Source: Terfezia claveryi (lineage: Eukaryota; Ascomycota; Pezizomycetes; Pezizales; Pezizaceae). Taken from it: a DNA stretch of 64,000 bases. Location: positions 310,001-374,000 of the forward strand of contig WHUX01000034.1 of NCBI GenBank assembly GCA_015179025.1, given 5' to 3'. Below the pieces are notes generated by a model. It did no database searches. It saw nothing but the letters and a program-made list of their open reading frames with translations, and was not told the origin of the DNA. Shown here in pieces: positions 11,379 to 21,909 of this stretch. Position 1 is the first letter of the stretch, and each line of letters starts with the position of its first letter. The position numbers and the translations under genes were made by a program.

Positions 11379-13027
11379 ATGGGCCTCTTCAGCCTCCCCA
11401 CCCGGCTCACCTCCCAATCCACCAGCTCCGCCAGCACCAGCACCAGCACATCCATGCCTCGGGAGCACAAATCCCGGCGGCGCACCTCGCACTCGTCTAA
11501 ATCCTCCAGCACCACCACCGCAGCCAGCATCTCCTCCACCGGCACCACCATCCACACCTCTATGGCGCGCGAAAACCGGTCTTCTCGCCGGGCTCCCTCC
11601 TCCATCCCCACATACGGCCCCCCCGCCCCCTCAGACCACTCTGATGATAATGAAGATAATAATGATGATGATGGCTCGGACGATTCGACCTCCCCCGTGG
11701 TAGGCCTGTTTCCCCCCGCACGAGGGACTCAGGGTCATATCTCCCCCCGCCGGCGCCGACTCCGCCGCCCGTGGGAAGTGCCCCAGCGGGGTATAGCTAT
11801 GTCCCAGTGCCGGTGTATAAGAGCACGTCGACAGCGGCAGTGGGAGACGATGGGAGTGATGCCGTGGCGAGGGAGAGGAAGGCGAGGAAGAAGGCCGATA
11901 AGGGGGATAGACTGGGGAGTGGGGTAGTCCACCAGCAGCAGCAGGCTCTGCCGAGTACGGCGAGGAAGTTGATTGAGCTTCTACCAGCGAGGGCTTCACT
12001 TGGTGGGAGTGGGAGTGGGAGTGGGGGGAGTAGTAATGGCGGGGAATCAGTATCTAAACTCCCCCGACCACCTCCCCCCGCCCCCGCCCCCGTCCCCGTC
12101 CCCGTCCCCGCCCTGGCACCAGCACCGGCACCCAGGCCCCGCCCCGCTGCCGTGCCTCGAGCTGGAATGCTCCACCGCGTGCGCCTCAAAGCTAAACAAA
12201 GCCTCGAGCACCTCCCCCGCGTGACTCTCCCTCCCCGACCCACCATCACCATCCGGATTCCCCTCCCACGCCTCCCCTCCCTCCCACGCCTTCCCTCCTC
12301 CCTCCCTCATCTCCACCTCCCCAAGAAACCTCAAGCCAAAACCCTCCTTTACCTCCTCCTCCCCTCCCTACTCCTCTTCCTCTCCTGGGCCGCCGCAAGC
12401 GAGTACCACCCCGTCGCTACACTCCGCTACTCCTCCCGCGCAACAAACGGCATCACCAGATTCGAGACTAAGGAACCCTCGTACTCCCTGTCCTGCGTCA
12501 TCGACACCTCTGCCTTCCCCAGCGGCGGGCTAGCCACAGCGCGGAATATGAAGGCGTGCGTAGACGCAGCATACCCTGCCTGGTCAGGAGGCCTAGTCCA
12601 TCTTCCCCCGAATATTCTCTACAGATACTTTCAAAACATCAAAATTGGCTTGTGGAGATACCTAGCCTTGGGCGCACGGGTCGCTGCTACGAAAATGGAA
12701 TACTACAATCTTACATATGGGGACTGGCCCGCGGGGATTGGGAAATGGGCGGAGAGGGCCCTACTGGCGGCTAGGGAGCAGCAGCAGCAGCAGCAGCATG
12801 CTGGCGGAGGAGTGAAGGTGACTATGTGTACCCAGGAACAGATCAAGTACGGCGGCTTCTTGCTGTCAAAGACCGAGAAGGAGTCCTGCTGGGATATGTG
12901 TATGCAGGTGTGTCTAGCCAAGGCGGCGAGCGCTGCGGCGGTGGCTGTCGAGTGTAAGAGTTGGGGGAGGGGAAGGGGCAGCCTGGGTAAGTGCTGGGCT
13001 GGGTATTCATTGGAGAAGAGGGCTTGA
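11379..13027 (+). CDS. uncharacterised single-pass membrane protein with low-complexity N-terminus and Cys-containing C-terminal domain
   Basis: I do not recognise this protein. From ATG 11379 the first frame encodes MGLFSLPTRL, Ser/Thr-rich sequence and an acidic patch (DHSDDNEDNNDDDGSDD), then reaches FPPAR at a six-C run (11712-11717). There the frame changes and continues as RDSGSYLPPPAPTPPPVGSA to the stop at 13027. One extra C would join the two, so I treat them as one gene with an apparent 1-nt loss; a short intron is less likely. After Pro/Ala-rich linkers comes a positively charged stretch (LPKKPQAK), a strong TM segment (TLLYLLLPSLLLFLSWAA, about 12336-12390) and a folded-looking C-terminal part with seven Cys, a possible N-glycosylation site (NLT) and a Gln run. 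The likely topology is N-terminus cytosolic and C-terminus lumenal or outside. Confidence 0.6.
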
Positions 13028-13356
13028 TGGGCTTGATTTGGATGGGGGTGATGGTGATGGTGATTGAGGTTTTTTATACATTGTTATGTATACCGTGATG
13101 GAACTATGAATATGAATATGAATTTTTTATGTTTTCATTTCTACCAACTACTAATACTACTACTACGACTACTACTACTAAATTGTAAGTGTTAAAAATG
13201 AATTACCATCCCCCCCCCCCCCTTCCCCGTGGCCCCCACAAAATCGAAGATACGTCCAATGAGCCAACCTCCCCCAAAAGTAATTGCCAAATGTCACTGG
13301 TATCCACTTCCGCAAGACACAATACGCTCAATATAGTGTACAAAACCGCACCCTGC
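13028..13356. other. convergent intergenic gap with microsatellite and C-run
   Basis: Lies between two convergent genes. It holds an imperfect ACT trinucleotide repeat at about 13143-13182 and a long C-run near 13209-13222. No gene seen. Confidence 0.5.
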
Positions 13357-15155
13357 TTACTTCCCCGCAGCCGCACCACTACTCCCCTCCCTTTCCAAAC
13401 ATCCCTCATGCCATGCCAACCACTCCAAACCCCCTTTCCGCTCTCTCTCCCCCTCTTTCCCCTCCCCCTCCCCCACGCCTGCACCACCCAACCCCTTACT
13501 CTTCCCCCTCCTCCTCACCACCGGCAACTCCGCCCTCGCCCCCTCATAAACCAACCTCCCACACCCCACACACCTCTCCGTAAACAGCCCCGTATACTCA
13601 CAAACCATCTCCAACAACAACCTCAGGTTATTCTGTGTTGGCTGGGGCCGGGAGGTTATGGCACGGAGGAGGGAGGTGTGGAGGTGGGGTTGTTGGCTAG
13701 AGGGCTGCTGGGCGACGTGTTGCGGGTTGTGGTGGTGGGGGGTGGATGTGTTGGTGGAGGAGGTGCTGGTTGGGGGGGAGGGAGGATGGCAATAGGGGGC
13801 TGCGGGAGGGTGTATCTGTAGCTGGGGGGGTCGGTGGGGAGTATGTTAATTTCGACGGTGAATTGGAGATGTGTAGGTGAGGGAAGAATGATTTTTATTT
13901 GTGGAGATGTAGACTGGATCTGGGAGGGTGGTATTGCCAAAAACGATGTGCATGATGATGACGATGATGCAGTTGGTCTCTCAATATACTCCACCTTCAC
14001 CCCCCTCCACTTCCTCGCCGCCGTATCCCCTTCCCCAGGATTCTCCAACCTCTCTCTAAACTCCTCCACCACCCCCTCGGCTCCCTCCCGCTCTCCTCCA
14101 CTTCCTCCCTCTCCCTCCTTCGCTCCTCCTCTTTCTCTTTCGAATTCCCTTCCTCCTCATCAACTCCTTCCTCCTGCTCCCCAACGTCCTCATCATGATA
14201 ATCCACGCTCATCCCACCGGCAGCACTCCTCCTCCTCCTCTTCTCTCTCTCCTTCTCTCTAACCTCCCTCTCCGCCTTCCTCCTCCTATTCTCCCTCCCC
14301 TTCTCCTCCCGCCCCTCCTCCTCCCCCACCACAACCACCCCTGGCGGCATCCCGTCCTTCAATGCCCACTGCCTGATCCCCTCGCGGGACTTTGCGCGTG
14401 AGGCATTCGCATGCTCAAGTATGGGGCTGTTGATCTGCCAGAGCTGCATAAAGGCGAGAACGTCATCTGAGGCGGAGACAGCGCGGTGGGAGAATGTGTC
14501 GAAGAGAGCGGCGGGGTTGGTGAATTGGGAGAGGTGCGGGGAACAGAGGGGGGAGAGCATGTGCGGGATGATGGATCGGAGGGAGTTGAGCTGCATGGTG
14601 TGTTAGTGTTGTTTCGATGATAATTTCCACTGTGCAGGAGGTAGGAATGGTGTATACGATGTCATTCTACCTTGTTATGCATCTCCTCCAGTCTCCTCAA
14701 CTCTTCACATAGCCGTTCTTCATCCCAGACATTATCTTTTCCATTTCCATTCCCACTCCCATATGCCACTCCACCACTACCACCTCCACCACCACCAGCA
14801 GCACCACCACCACCACCAACACCACCACCCCCTCCTGCTCCCCCCCCTCAGCCCCTCCCGCCTTCGCACCTACACTCAACCCTTCCATCATTTCTTCACT
14901 CGAAACACCCAGTTGCAGCGGCAACGGCTCCGGAAATAACGGTACTTCTGCACCCTCAGTTCCTGCCACAAATTCCGTGATTGGAGGCGGCTTTCCAGCT
15001 GTCTCGGTGGTTGTGGTGGTGATTGCGCTGGATTCAGAAGGCCCGGGATTGGGGCTGGGATCTGGATTTGGTTGTGGAGTGAGAGTGAGGGTGAGGTTGT
15101 GGGTGTGAGTATGAGTGTGAGTGTAATTGTGATTGTGATTGTGATTGTCCGACAT
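13357..15155 (-). CDS. med27: Mediator complex subunit 27, with three apparent frameshifts
   Basis: Tail-module Mediator subunit linking activators to RNA polymerase II. Start ATG 15155-15153 (MSDNHNHNHN). Exon 1 runs to 14671, intron 14591-14670 (CACTAAC branch, CAG acceptor), and exon 2 from 14590 to the stop at 13357. Recognisable blocks are EELRRLEEMHNK joined to LNSLRSIIPHMLSPL, then NPAALFDTFSHRAV, ANASRAKSREGIRQW, RGVKVEYIERP, FTVEINILPTDPPSYRYTLP, and the diagnostic C-terminal zinc-like motif CVGCGR...LPVVRRR...WLAWHEGC. These blocks lie in different frames. Each change is one missing base and each can be placed at a G/C run (14840-14847, 14072-14076, 13737-13742). Either the assembly undercalls homopolymers or the gene is decaying. 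The continuous conservation on both sides favours the first. Confidence 0.72.
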
Positions 15156-15900
15156 CCTGCAGACGAGTGAGATGTGAGACCTGCGTGATTCGTGTGGTGT
15201 GTGGTGTGCGGTGTTGGTTGGTTGCGGATCTGCATACTTAACGGGGGTTTGCGAAGTTTCAATACGGAGCTTGGCAGGAGGGGAGCCTGTCGTTACCCTC
15301 AAGTCCAAGTTCACCCCCAACACATGCTGTGTATGTTTATGCTCTGCGGCCCTGGAATGGAATGGCGAGGATATCAACGTAAATTGCTCAAGGCACCATG
15401 TAGCAGGATCTACTGTATCTCTGGCGGTGTTTATTGGCTCTTCGGACTGGCTGAGGCAAAATAAAATATAGTTGACACTCCTTTAGTGTAACAATCCCCC
15501 CTTCCCTTCTGCCCTGGAATATATACGAAAGGATACTGTGCCGCCCAACAAAAGAAACCATGAGCAATTGTGGTCAACACAAGAGAATTAAACTAATTAA
15601 ACTATATACATACACTCGAGAAACAAAAGCATCAAATGTCTAAAACCAAGCTTTCATGACGCCAGACAAAAACGGGATAGCGGAGATATATGCAGGTATA
15701 TGAGTTTTGTATAGTGTAATGCGCTTTGTTTGTGGAGCAGCTTGGGGTAAAGTGGAGGAAGACTAGGCGAGGAGAGGAACGGACCATAACCACCATCCTT
15801 CCAGCACAATCCCCCCTCCCTTCTCCGGATAATCTTCCTGCCCCATAACACCCCCACCACAGTTCCCCCCTTACCTTCCCCTCCCCAAACAAAATCCCCC
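15156..15900. other. med27 promoter and pam16 3' region
   Basis: The med27 side contains TG/CA-rich sequence and the 15-mer CGTTACCCTCAAGTC at 15291-15305, 136 bp upstream of the med27 ATG. The rest is AT-rich, and C-rich towards the pam16 stop. No gene seen; short frames lack domains. Confidence 0.55.
15291..15305 (-). promoter_or_regulatory. GACTTGAGGGTAACG element upstream of med27
   Basis: Read on the strand of med27 this is GACTTGAGGGTAACG, ending 136 bp before the ATG. The same 15 bases in the same gene-relative orientation occur at 18554-18568, 181 bp before the COX14-like ATG. The core TTGAGGGTAA is the reverse complement of the over-represented 10-mer TTACCCTCAA. A transcription-factor site is the simplest reading, but no factor is identified. 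Confidence 0.45.
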
Positions 15901-16430
15901 TCACCGGTCCTTATAAACCTTCGGTTTCCACCCTTCTTCCAGCTCCTTCTCCCTCTCCACCTTCTCCTTATCCTCCCTAACCTGCTGCTCGATCCTCTCC
16001 CTCGCCCTCAGGATCTTGCTCTGCAGATAAAAGCTCCCTCCCGTCTTTGGCTCATTTGCATCAAACAGGCGTTTAAACCTCTCCATCACCTCCTCCATAT
16101 TCGCTTCTCCTTGCTTTGGCGGGGGCACGTTGAGGATCTTGCATGCTTCGTCCAGAGTCAGCCCGTTGTTTTTCCGTGTGATGGACTCGCTGGTCTGTGA
16201 GGACCCGACACGCCCGGCGGCTGCGGCGGCGGTATATGCAGTGGAGGCGGTGTGCTGGCGGTAGGCTTCGGCGAAGGCGCGGCCGACGGCGCGGGTGCCG
16301 ATTAGGAGGACTTGGGTTATGATGCGGTGTGCCTAAGTGGGAAAGTGGGGAGGGGAATTGTCAGTAAAATGTGAGCCGAGGGATCGAAGAGGATGGAGGG
16401 GAGGTGGGGGTGGGGGAGGGTACCCACCAT
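15901..16430 (-). CDS. pam16: Pam16/Tim16, J-like subunit of the mitochondrial import motor
   Basis: Degenerate J-protein that anchors Pam18 at the TIM23 translocase and restrains Hsp70 stimulation. The first coding exon is only the ATG (16430-16428), followed at once by gtgggt. Intron 16333-16427 ends CACTTAG, and exon 2 (16332-15901) begins AHRIITQVLLIGTRAVGRAF, giving MAHRIITQ, the usual fungal start. The rest has an Ala-rich linker, SITRKNNGLTLDEACKILNV and the J-like helices MEEVMERFKRLFDANEP and GSFYLQSKILRARERIEQQV, then a charged tail ending YKDR. 144 aa, normal for the family. The HPD motif of true J domains is absent, as expected for Pam16 (DANEP at that point). Confidence 0.93.
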
Positions 16431-17164
16431 AATGTGCTGTACGCTCAAAACTGTATTGAACGAGCGACCGAAGCTCGAGAGTTTGAGAATGAAGGGCAGG
16501 TGATTCCGAGGTATATTACGCTCAAGATGCTGTGATGGAAGGGAGTTTTTTTTGTTCGTTGGTGAAGAAGCAGGGAGATCTGCAGGGTATTTCGGGCCGG
16601 AGGCGAAGTGCTAATACTTTGTTTGCTGCTTGTCGGAAATTTTCTCGATGTAGCGGAAGGGGGGGGGAGAAGGAAAATGGGTGGGTCATGTGATCAGCAC
16701 AAAAGATTTTTGTTTTGTTTCATATTTCAATATATTTTTTGGATTTTGTTTTATGTCGTGTGTTTTATGTTTTATGTTTTATGTTTTATGTCATGTGTTT
16801 AGTTTCGATGTTCGTGTGTTTGATGCTCGCAAGGAGCATCGCCATATCGCTACTTGCATATGCGATATGGCGGAAGCTTCCAGATGCATACGATGCATAC
16901 GATGCATACACGCAACCGAAACTACGTAGATGACGGCTGCGATCTTGTGCCTCAAACTTCATCAAGATACCAGTATGTAGTTGACTACGGAGTACGGAGT
17001 ATCTCAGCTCAAAATGCTCACAACTAAAGTACAGGATATACAGTATATATAGCACTCCTCCTCCTCCTCTGCTTCTGTCGAGCATCATCACCACTATACC
17101 CTTCCCCGTTCCCCCCTTTCCCCCTTTCTCCCACTCCCAAACTCCCCCCTCCTCCTCAAACATT
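16431..17164. other. divergent promoter region between pam16 and ara2
   Basis: Shared upstream region of two divergent genes. It holds a GTTTTAT tandem repeat at about 16749-16792, three copies of CGATGCATA at about 16883-16911, a GGAGTA/CGGAGTA doublet near 16990, and a C-rich tract just before the ara2 ATG. No gene seen. Confidence 0.5.
16749..16911. repeat. two short tandem repeats in the pam16-ara2 spacer
   Basis: GTTTTAT-like 7-mers are repeated about five times at 16749-16792. CGATGCATA is repeated three times at 16883-16911. They lie 90 bp apart. Confidence 0.7.
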
Positions 17165-18328
17165 ATGCCCTCCCCACGCCCCCCCATTACCAAGCGCATT
17201 CCCCCACTCGCCCTCGGCACTGCCACCTTCAACAACCAATACAACTCCTCTCCCGAAACCCTCCCTACCCTCGCCATCGTCCAACACGCCCTCCACTCCG
17301 GCCTCCTCGCCTTCGACACCTCCCCCTACTACGGCCCGGCCGAGACTCTCCTCGGCTCCGCCCTCACCCACCCCTCCACCCTCACCCACTTCCCCCGCCC
17401 CAGCTACTTCCTCACCACAAAGGTCGGCCGCATATCCTCCTCCAACTTCGACTACACCCCCTCCTGGGTACGCCAGAGCATCCACCGGAGCATATCCCGC
17501 CTCCACGGCCCAAGCGCCGATGATGGATACCTTGACCTAGTCCTCTGCCACGACGTCGAGTTTGTCACTCCCGCAGAGGTCCTCACGGCGGTCCGCACAC
17601 TCCGGGAGCTCCGCGAGGAGGGAAAGATAAAATATGTCGGGATCAGCGGGTACCCCGTTGGTCAGCTCGCTACGCTCGCAGAGATGGTTTTGGAAGAAAC
17701 GGGCGAGCCGCTAGATGCGGTGATGAGCTATGCGAATTTTACAGTGCAGAATAAGACGTTGCTTATGATTCCGCTAGCGAGGATTAGGGCTGCAGGGGTG
17801 GGGGTCGTGTTGAATGCGTCACCGTTGGGAATGGGGTTGCTGAGGAAGGGTGGTGTGCCAGTGGGGAGCATGGGCGACTGGCATCCTGCGCCGGCTGGGC
17901 TCCGGGCCATATGTGCAACGATTGCAGAGGAGGTGGAGGCGCTGGGTGAGAATCTCGCGACGGTGGCTATACGGTATGCGTATGAAGGGTGGATGCAGGT
18001 CGCTGGGATGTGGGGTGTGGGGACAAAAGTACCATTTGGGAAACGGCTGGATGAGTTGGGGGAAGGGGAGGGGGAAGGGGAGGGGGAGGGGAAGATGAAG
18101 GGGGTGAGTGTTTGTGGAGTTAGCTCTTTGGAGGAGTTGCAGGATATGTTGGAGGTTTGGAAGAGTATTCTAGGTGCGGAGGAGGGGAGGGAGGAGGATG
18201 CGCAGAAGAGGGAGATGAATAGGGGGTTGGTGGAGGCCCTGAGGGTGAGATTGGGGAAGTGGATAGATTATGCATGGGAGAGCCCGGGGGAAGGGTTCGT
18301 GAGGGTGGAGGTAGAACATGAGAACTAG
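17165..18328 (+). CDS. ara2: Ara2-type D-arabinose 1-dehydrogenase (aldo/keto reductase)
   Basis: NAD(P)-dependent oxidation of D-arabinose to the lactone, the step before D-erythroascorbate synthesis. Intronless, 387 aa. ATG 17165 gives MPSPRPPITKRIPPLALGTA, the AKR barrel start. The AKR tetrad is visible: Asp and Tyr in FDTSPYYGPAETLLG, Lys in FLTTKVGR, and His in LVLCHDVEF. The cofactor-side segments EGKIKYVGISGYP and ASPLGMGLL are also present. A GEGEGEGEG tract (about residue 300) interrupts the region before VSVCGVSSLEELQDML and looks like local repeat expansion. Composition switches sharply: the first 450 bases are C-rich and the last 500 are G-rich on the coding strand. It is divergent to pam16. 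Confidence 0.88.
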   Translation: MPSPRPPITKRIPPLALGTATFNNQYNSSPETLPTLAIVQHALHSGLLAFDTSPYYGPAETLLGSALTHPSTLTHFPRPSYFLTTKVGRISSSNFDYTPSWVRQSIHRSISRLHGPSADDGYLDLVLCHDVEFVTPAEVLTAVRTLRELREEGKIKYVGISGYPVGQLATLAEMVLEETGEPLDAVMSYANFTVQNKTLLMIPLARIRAAGVGVVLNASPLGMGLLRKGGVPVGSMGDWHPAPAGLRAICATIAEEVEALGENLATVAIRYAYEGWMQVAGMWGVGTKVPFGKRLDELGEGEGEGEGEGKMKGVSVCGVSSLEELQDMLEVWKSILGAEEGREEDAQKREMNRGLVEALRVRLGKWIDYAWESPGEGFVRVEVEHEN

Positions 18329-18748
18329 CAGGTGAGGTCTTTGGTTGTATAACTTGATAAGAGCATGGTAACAGGGCGTTGTATATATATATATATAGAT
18401 GGTAGAAAGAACAGTTATAACAGTTATAACAGTCTATCACTTGCGTAGTTCTAGTCTGGTTTATTGGCTCATGGAATTATTATGTTTGAATTGATATATT
18501 TCAGGAAAGATTACCTTGATACAGCCATGGATACAGCTGCTATTCGGATTCATGACTTGAGGGTAACGTTTGCTCGCTGCCTTAACGCGGCTGCATATTT
18601 CCGGACCCGATCCCAGCAGCGGCTAGAGCCGAAACTTCCGCCTCTTCCCCCGCTAAAATTCAGCCGAATTACGTCGGTCTCTCTCTCCATCTTCTCTCTC
18701 TCTGCCAGACATTTCTCGGGTGTCATTAAACACAAACACACATCAACG
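18329..18748. other. intergenic / promoter of the COX14-like gene
   Basis: Short AT repeat near 18383, a repeated ACAGTTATA near 18412-18430, and the GACTTGAGGGTAACG element at 18554-18568. No gene; the upstream extension of the open frame to 18464 lacks conservation. Confidence 0.5.
18554..18568 (+). promoter_or_regulatory. GACTTGAGGGTAACG element upstream of the COX14-like gene
   Basis: Identical over 15 bases, and in the same gene-relative orientation, to the element 136 bp upstream of med27. It starts 195 bp and ends 181 bp before ATG 18749. Confidence 0.45.
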
Positions 18749-19697
18749 ATGCCGTCCCGATCCCCTGCCGACGCAACAAGATTCACCTCCACGGGCCCAC
18801 ATGCCTCGAGCTCTCCCCACCAATTCACGCGGTCTGCTACCACCACCGGCGCGGCGACTGCGAATGCGGCAGCGGGGATTGCGGGGGTGGAGACTCCGCA
18901 GAAAAGGATTGCGAGGCTGAGAGAGGATGCGAGGGTGAAGAAAATGGAGAATATTACGCTCATGGATAGGTTGTATGTGCATGGGAGGGTGTGGGCGGAT
19001 AGGGCGCATAGGGCTACAGCATTTGGGCTGATTGGGGCGACTTGTAAGTTTGATATGATTTTCGAATTGGGAATGAGGGGGCTAAAAGAACTGTTGGGGG
19101 GTGTAGTTCTGTGTGGGGGGGCCACGGTGTTTGCGTTTACGCAGATGATTATACATAATAGGGGGCTGAAGAAGAAATATGTACTCCCCCCCCTCTCTCT
19201 CTCTCCCTCATACATTACATACTCTGTCTCGGCAGAAATTTAACCACGATCTCTCTCTCCCTCTTTTTTTTCTCTCTTTACAGGCCGAAGAAGCAAAGCG
19301 CCTCACACAGCTCGACCCCACTGAACGGCAGCAGATTGAAAAAAAAGCACTCATCGCTGCCGGTGGGGGTCCCGCCGCCGCAGCCCTCACCCCAGAAGAG
19401 CGCGAGCAAGGGAGGGGGATTGTCGCAAACCTAAAAGACTGGAGTGTATACGGATTGACTCCGGCAAAGGACGAGTATTGTTCTCGATGGAATAAAGATG
19501 GAGGGGCGGATGTAGTGATGGAGGGGAGGCAGACAAAGTGGTTGCCGACGAAGGAGGGCAGGCTGGCCGAGGGGTATGTGGTGGATGTGCCGGAGCCTGG
19601 GAAGACGGAGGTTAGGGTGGCAGAACATAGGACGGGGAAGGAGGTGGTGCAGGGGAGGGGAATGTGGGCGGGAGTGTTGAGCTGGTTTGGGAGGTAG
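18749..19697 (+). CDS. COX14-like mitochondrial membrane protein (conserved ascomycete family)
   Basis: Exons are 18749-19043, 19107-19180 and 19284-19697 (260 aa). ATG 18749 (MPSRSPADATRF) is chosen over upstream in-frame codons because a Ser/Thr-rich presequence-like start follows. The conserved block is TPQKRIARLREDARVKKM, RLYVHGRVWADRAHRATAF, and a TM helix that only becomes continuous when intron 1 is removed (GLIGAT joined to FLCGGATVFAFTQM), followed by IIHNRGLKKK. Intron 1 is 63 bp, divisible by three, so the raw frame reads through it. The C-terminal 138 residues are a charged matrix- or IMS-side domain. The RGRVWADRAHR-TM arrangement is what I associate with ascomycete proteins annotated as cytochrome c oxidase assembly (COX14 domain). 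That label is an inference. Confidence 0.6.
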
Positions 19698-20143
19698 ATA
19701 TTGTGGGGGGAAGTGGGTTTGGTATAAGAGGTGAGGAGGGTTTTGATACAGGTTGTATAAGTTGCAATATGCGGTTGAATTGTAGGAAAAGGAGGATGGA
19801 TAATTCTGTAAATAGCTTGTAATATACATGAACGCCCCCAGATGGAAATCTGGCAGTGAATGTTCATATTCATATTCGAGGCAGCAAGCCAGCCAGCGGC
19901 TAATGGAAAATGCCATATTGTTCTACATCATCTTGCGAGATTGTGAATATGAATATGAATATGAATATGAATATGAATATTCACTCGCTGCTCTTGCGTT
20001 GGCCAAGCCCTTTTCGGCCGTATTCTGTCATACAATCGTTTTTTTCGCCCAAACGTTCCAATATCACAATTGATATTGCCTGGTCACCCTGAACACCACC
20101 GCTCTGCCATCTACGACTACATTACCTCCCCCCCCGGCATTCA
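19698..20143. other. intergenic with GAATAT hexamer repeat
   Basis: GAATAT tandem repeat at about 19942-19982 (at least five exact units, ending in the palindrome GAATATTC). The reverse-complement word TTCATATTCATATTCG lies 80 bp upstream (about 19862-19878). A C-run precedes the sam50 start. No gene seen. Confidence 0.6.
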
Positions 20144-21909
20144 ATGGCTTCCAATCCCCTTGCTGACGATGATGTTAAACCCCTCCTGAATTTGGCTCCT
20201 CTGCATCGCATCTGGCTAATGCATCTCCGCAGGTCTTCGAGCGACTCAAGCGAACCGCTGACCCGGAGATCTTGAAGGAACGGGAGGAGGCTGTGAAGGA
20301 GCGGGTGAGGGCGCAATATGAGAAGTATCAGAAGAGGTTGGCTGAGCTCGTATTACCACCCCCCCTCTCCTCTGCATTTAGCTGTTTACACGGCAGGGCA
20401 GCGAATGTTAATTGGGATCGGGTTGTGGGGTTAGGTGCAGGATAACTCGACGCTGCCAGTACATATCCGCTCGATCCATGTCGATGGGGCGAAGAATACC
20501 CGCAGAGGGTTCTTGAAAAAGGTGTTTGAGCCTGTGTTGAGCAAGGAGAAGCAGGAGGGCTATACGTTGGAGACGGCGATGAGAGAGTTGCAGAAGGCCA
20601 CGGCCAGGTTACATCAATTCGGTACCTGTCCATACATACATGTATACTGCAGCATCCAGTTCTAACCAACATACATATCCTAGAAATCTTCCACCCCAAC
20701 ATCTCAATCTCCCTCGACACTCCCGGGCAGCTATCGCTTTCTGCAAAAGAAGCACTCAAGCTCCCCACCCCCCTCGACGTAATCCTCCTCGTCAAAGAAC
20801 GACCACGGTTCACGCTGAAATCCGGGACCGACTTTGGCAACACCGAAGGCACCGGGTACGTCACCCTCTCCACACGGAACCTTCTCGGTGGAGCCGACAT
20901 CCTCTCCCTCTCCGCGTCCACAGGCACCCGAACCCGCTCCGCATACGACGCATACTTCCACGCCCCGCTCTTCTCCAACCCCGACCTCAGCGCCTTCGCC
21001 GCCGCCTATGCAACAAGCAGAAGTAACCACGACTTTGCGAGCCACGAGCAGGTCGACAAGGGCGGGCGGATGGGGCTCAGTTGGGTCACACCGGAGAATA
21101 GGGATAGGCATGAGCTGTGCTATGAGCGCGTTTGGAGGGTGATCACGGAGCTCAGTGCGGATGCGAGTCCGAGTATTAGGAGCGAGGCCGGAGATTCGGT
21201 CAAGAGCGCAATTAGGTACTCGTTTACGAGGGATTGGAGAGATAACCCGCTTCTTCCCTCGAGAGGGTATTTATTCAAGACTTCCTTGGAGCTAGCGGGG
21301 AAATTTATGGGAGGAGGCGTTCACCATGTCAGGACTGAGTCGGAGTTTCAATTCTCGACTCCTTTAATCCCGCACACTCCAACTTCACCCTCCTCTTCAA
21401 AACTAAGAACCTACCTCCACCACTGCACCCTCACCACCACCCACCGGACTGGGCTCCTCTACCCACTGACCGCCAACCCTACTCTCTTCCCCGACCGCTT
21501 CCACCTCGGCGGACCCACGTCTCTCCGGTCCTTCCGAGAATCCGGGCTCGGTCCCCACGACGGGCGGGACGCCCTCGGCGGGGACTTGTACCTCGCCACA
21601 TGCACCTCACTCCTCCTTCCGATCCCGCACGTTGGGCCCGACAAGCCCATCCGCTTCCAGATGTACCTCAACGGGGGAAGGCTACTAGCCTGGGACAGGG
21701 GAATGAGGGGCGGCGTGGATATTCCCGAGGTGCTGAGACGCGTGTTTGGAAAGGGCGCGGGTTGGCCAAGTGCTAGCGCGGGCGTGGGGCTCGTATATGC
21801 CCATAGTGTCGCGAGGGTAGAGGTCAACTTTGGGGTGCCGCTGGTGCTAAGAAATGGCGAGAGGCCGAGGAAAGGGTTCCAGTTTGGCCTGGGGATTAGT
21901 TTGATGTAA
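20144..21909 (+). CDS. sam50: Sam50/Tob55, Omp85-family beta-barrel insertase of the mitochondrial outer membrane
   Basis: Core of the SAM complex that folds beta-barrel proteins into the outer membrane. Exons are 20144-20173, 20233-20349, 20435-20621 and 20684-21909 (519 aa). The first exon encodes MASNPLADDD. The N-terminal helix FERLKRTADPEILKEREE leads into the POTRA domain (LPVHIRSIHVDGAKNTRRGF ... EIFHPNISISLD). The barrel shows repeated amphipathic strands, the Omp85 loop motif RFHLGGPTSLRSFRESGLGP, and a C-terminal beta-signal-like end GFQFGLGISLM. Introns 1 and 3 have good branch sites (ggctaatg, ttctaacc). Exon 4 runs through two C-rich to G-rich cycles on the coding strand. Confidence 0.93.

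Noticed and set aside
13189..13821. 210-codon Pro-rich frame on the + strand
   Set aside because: Antisense shadow of med27, produced by its G-rich coding strand.
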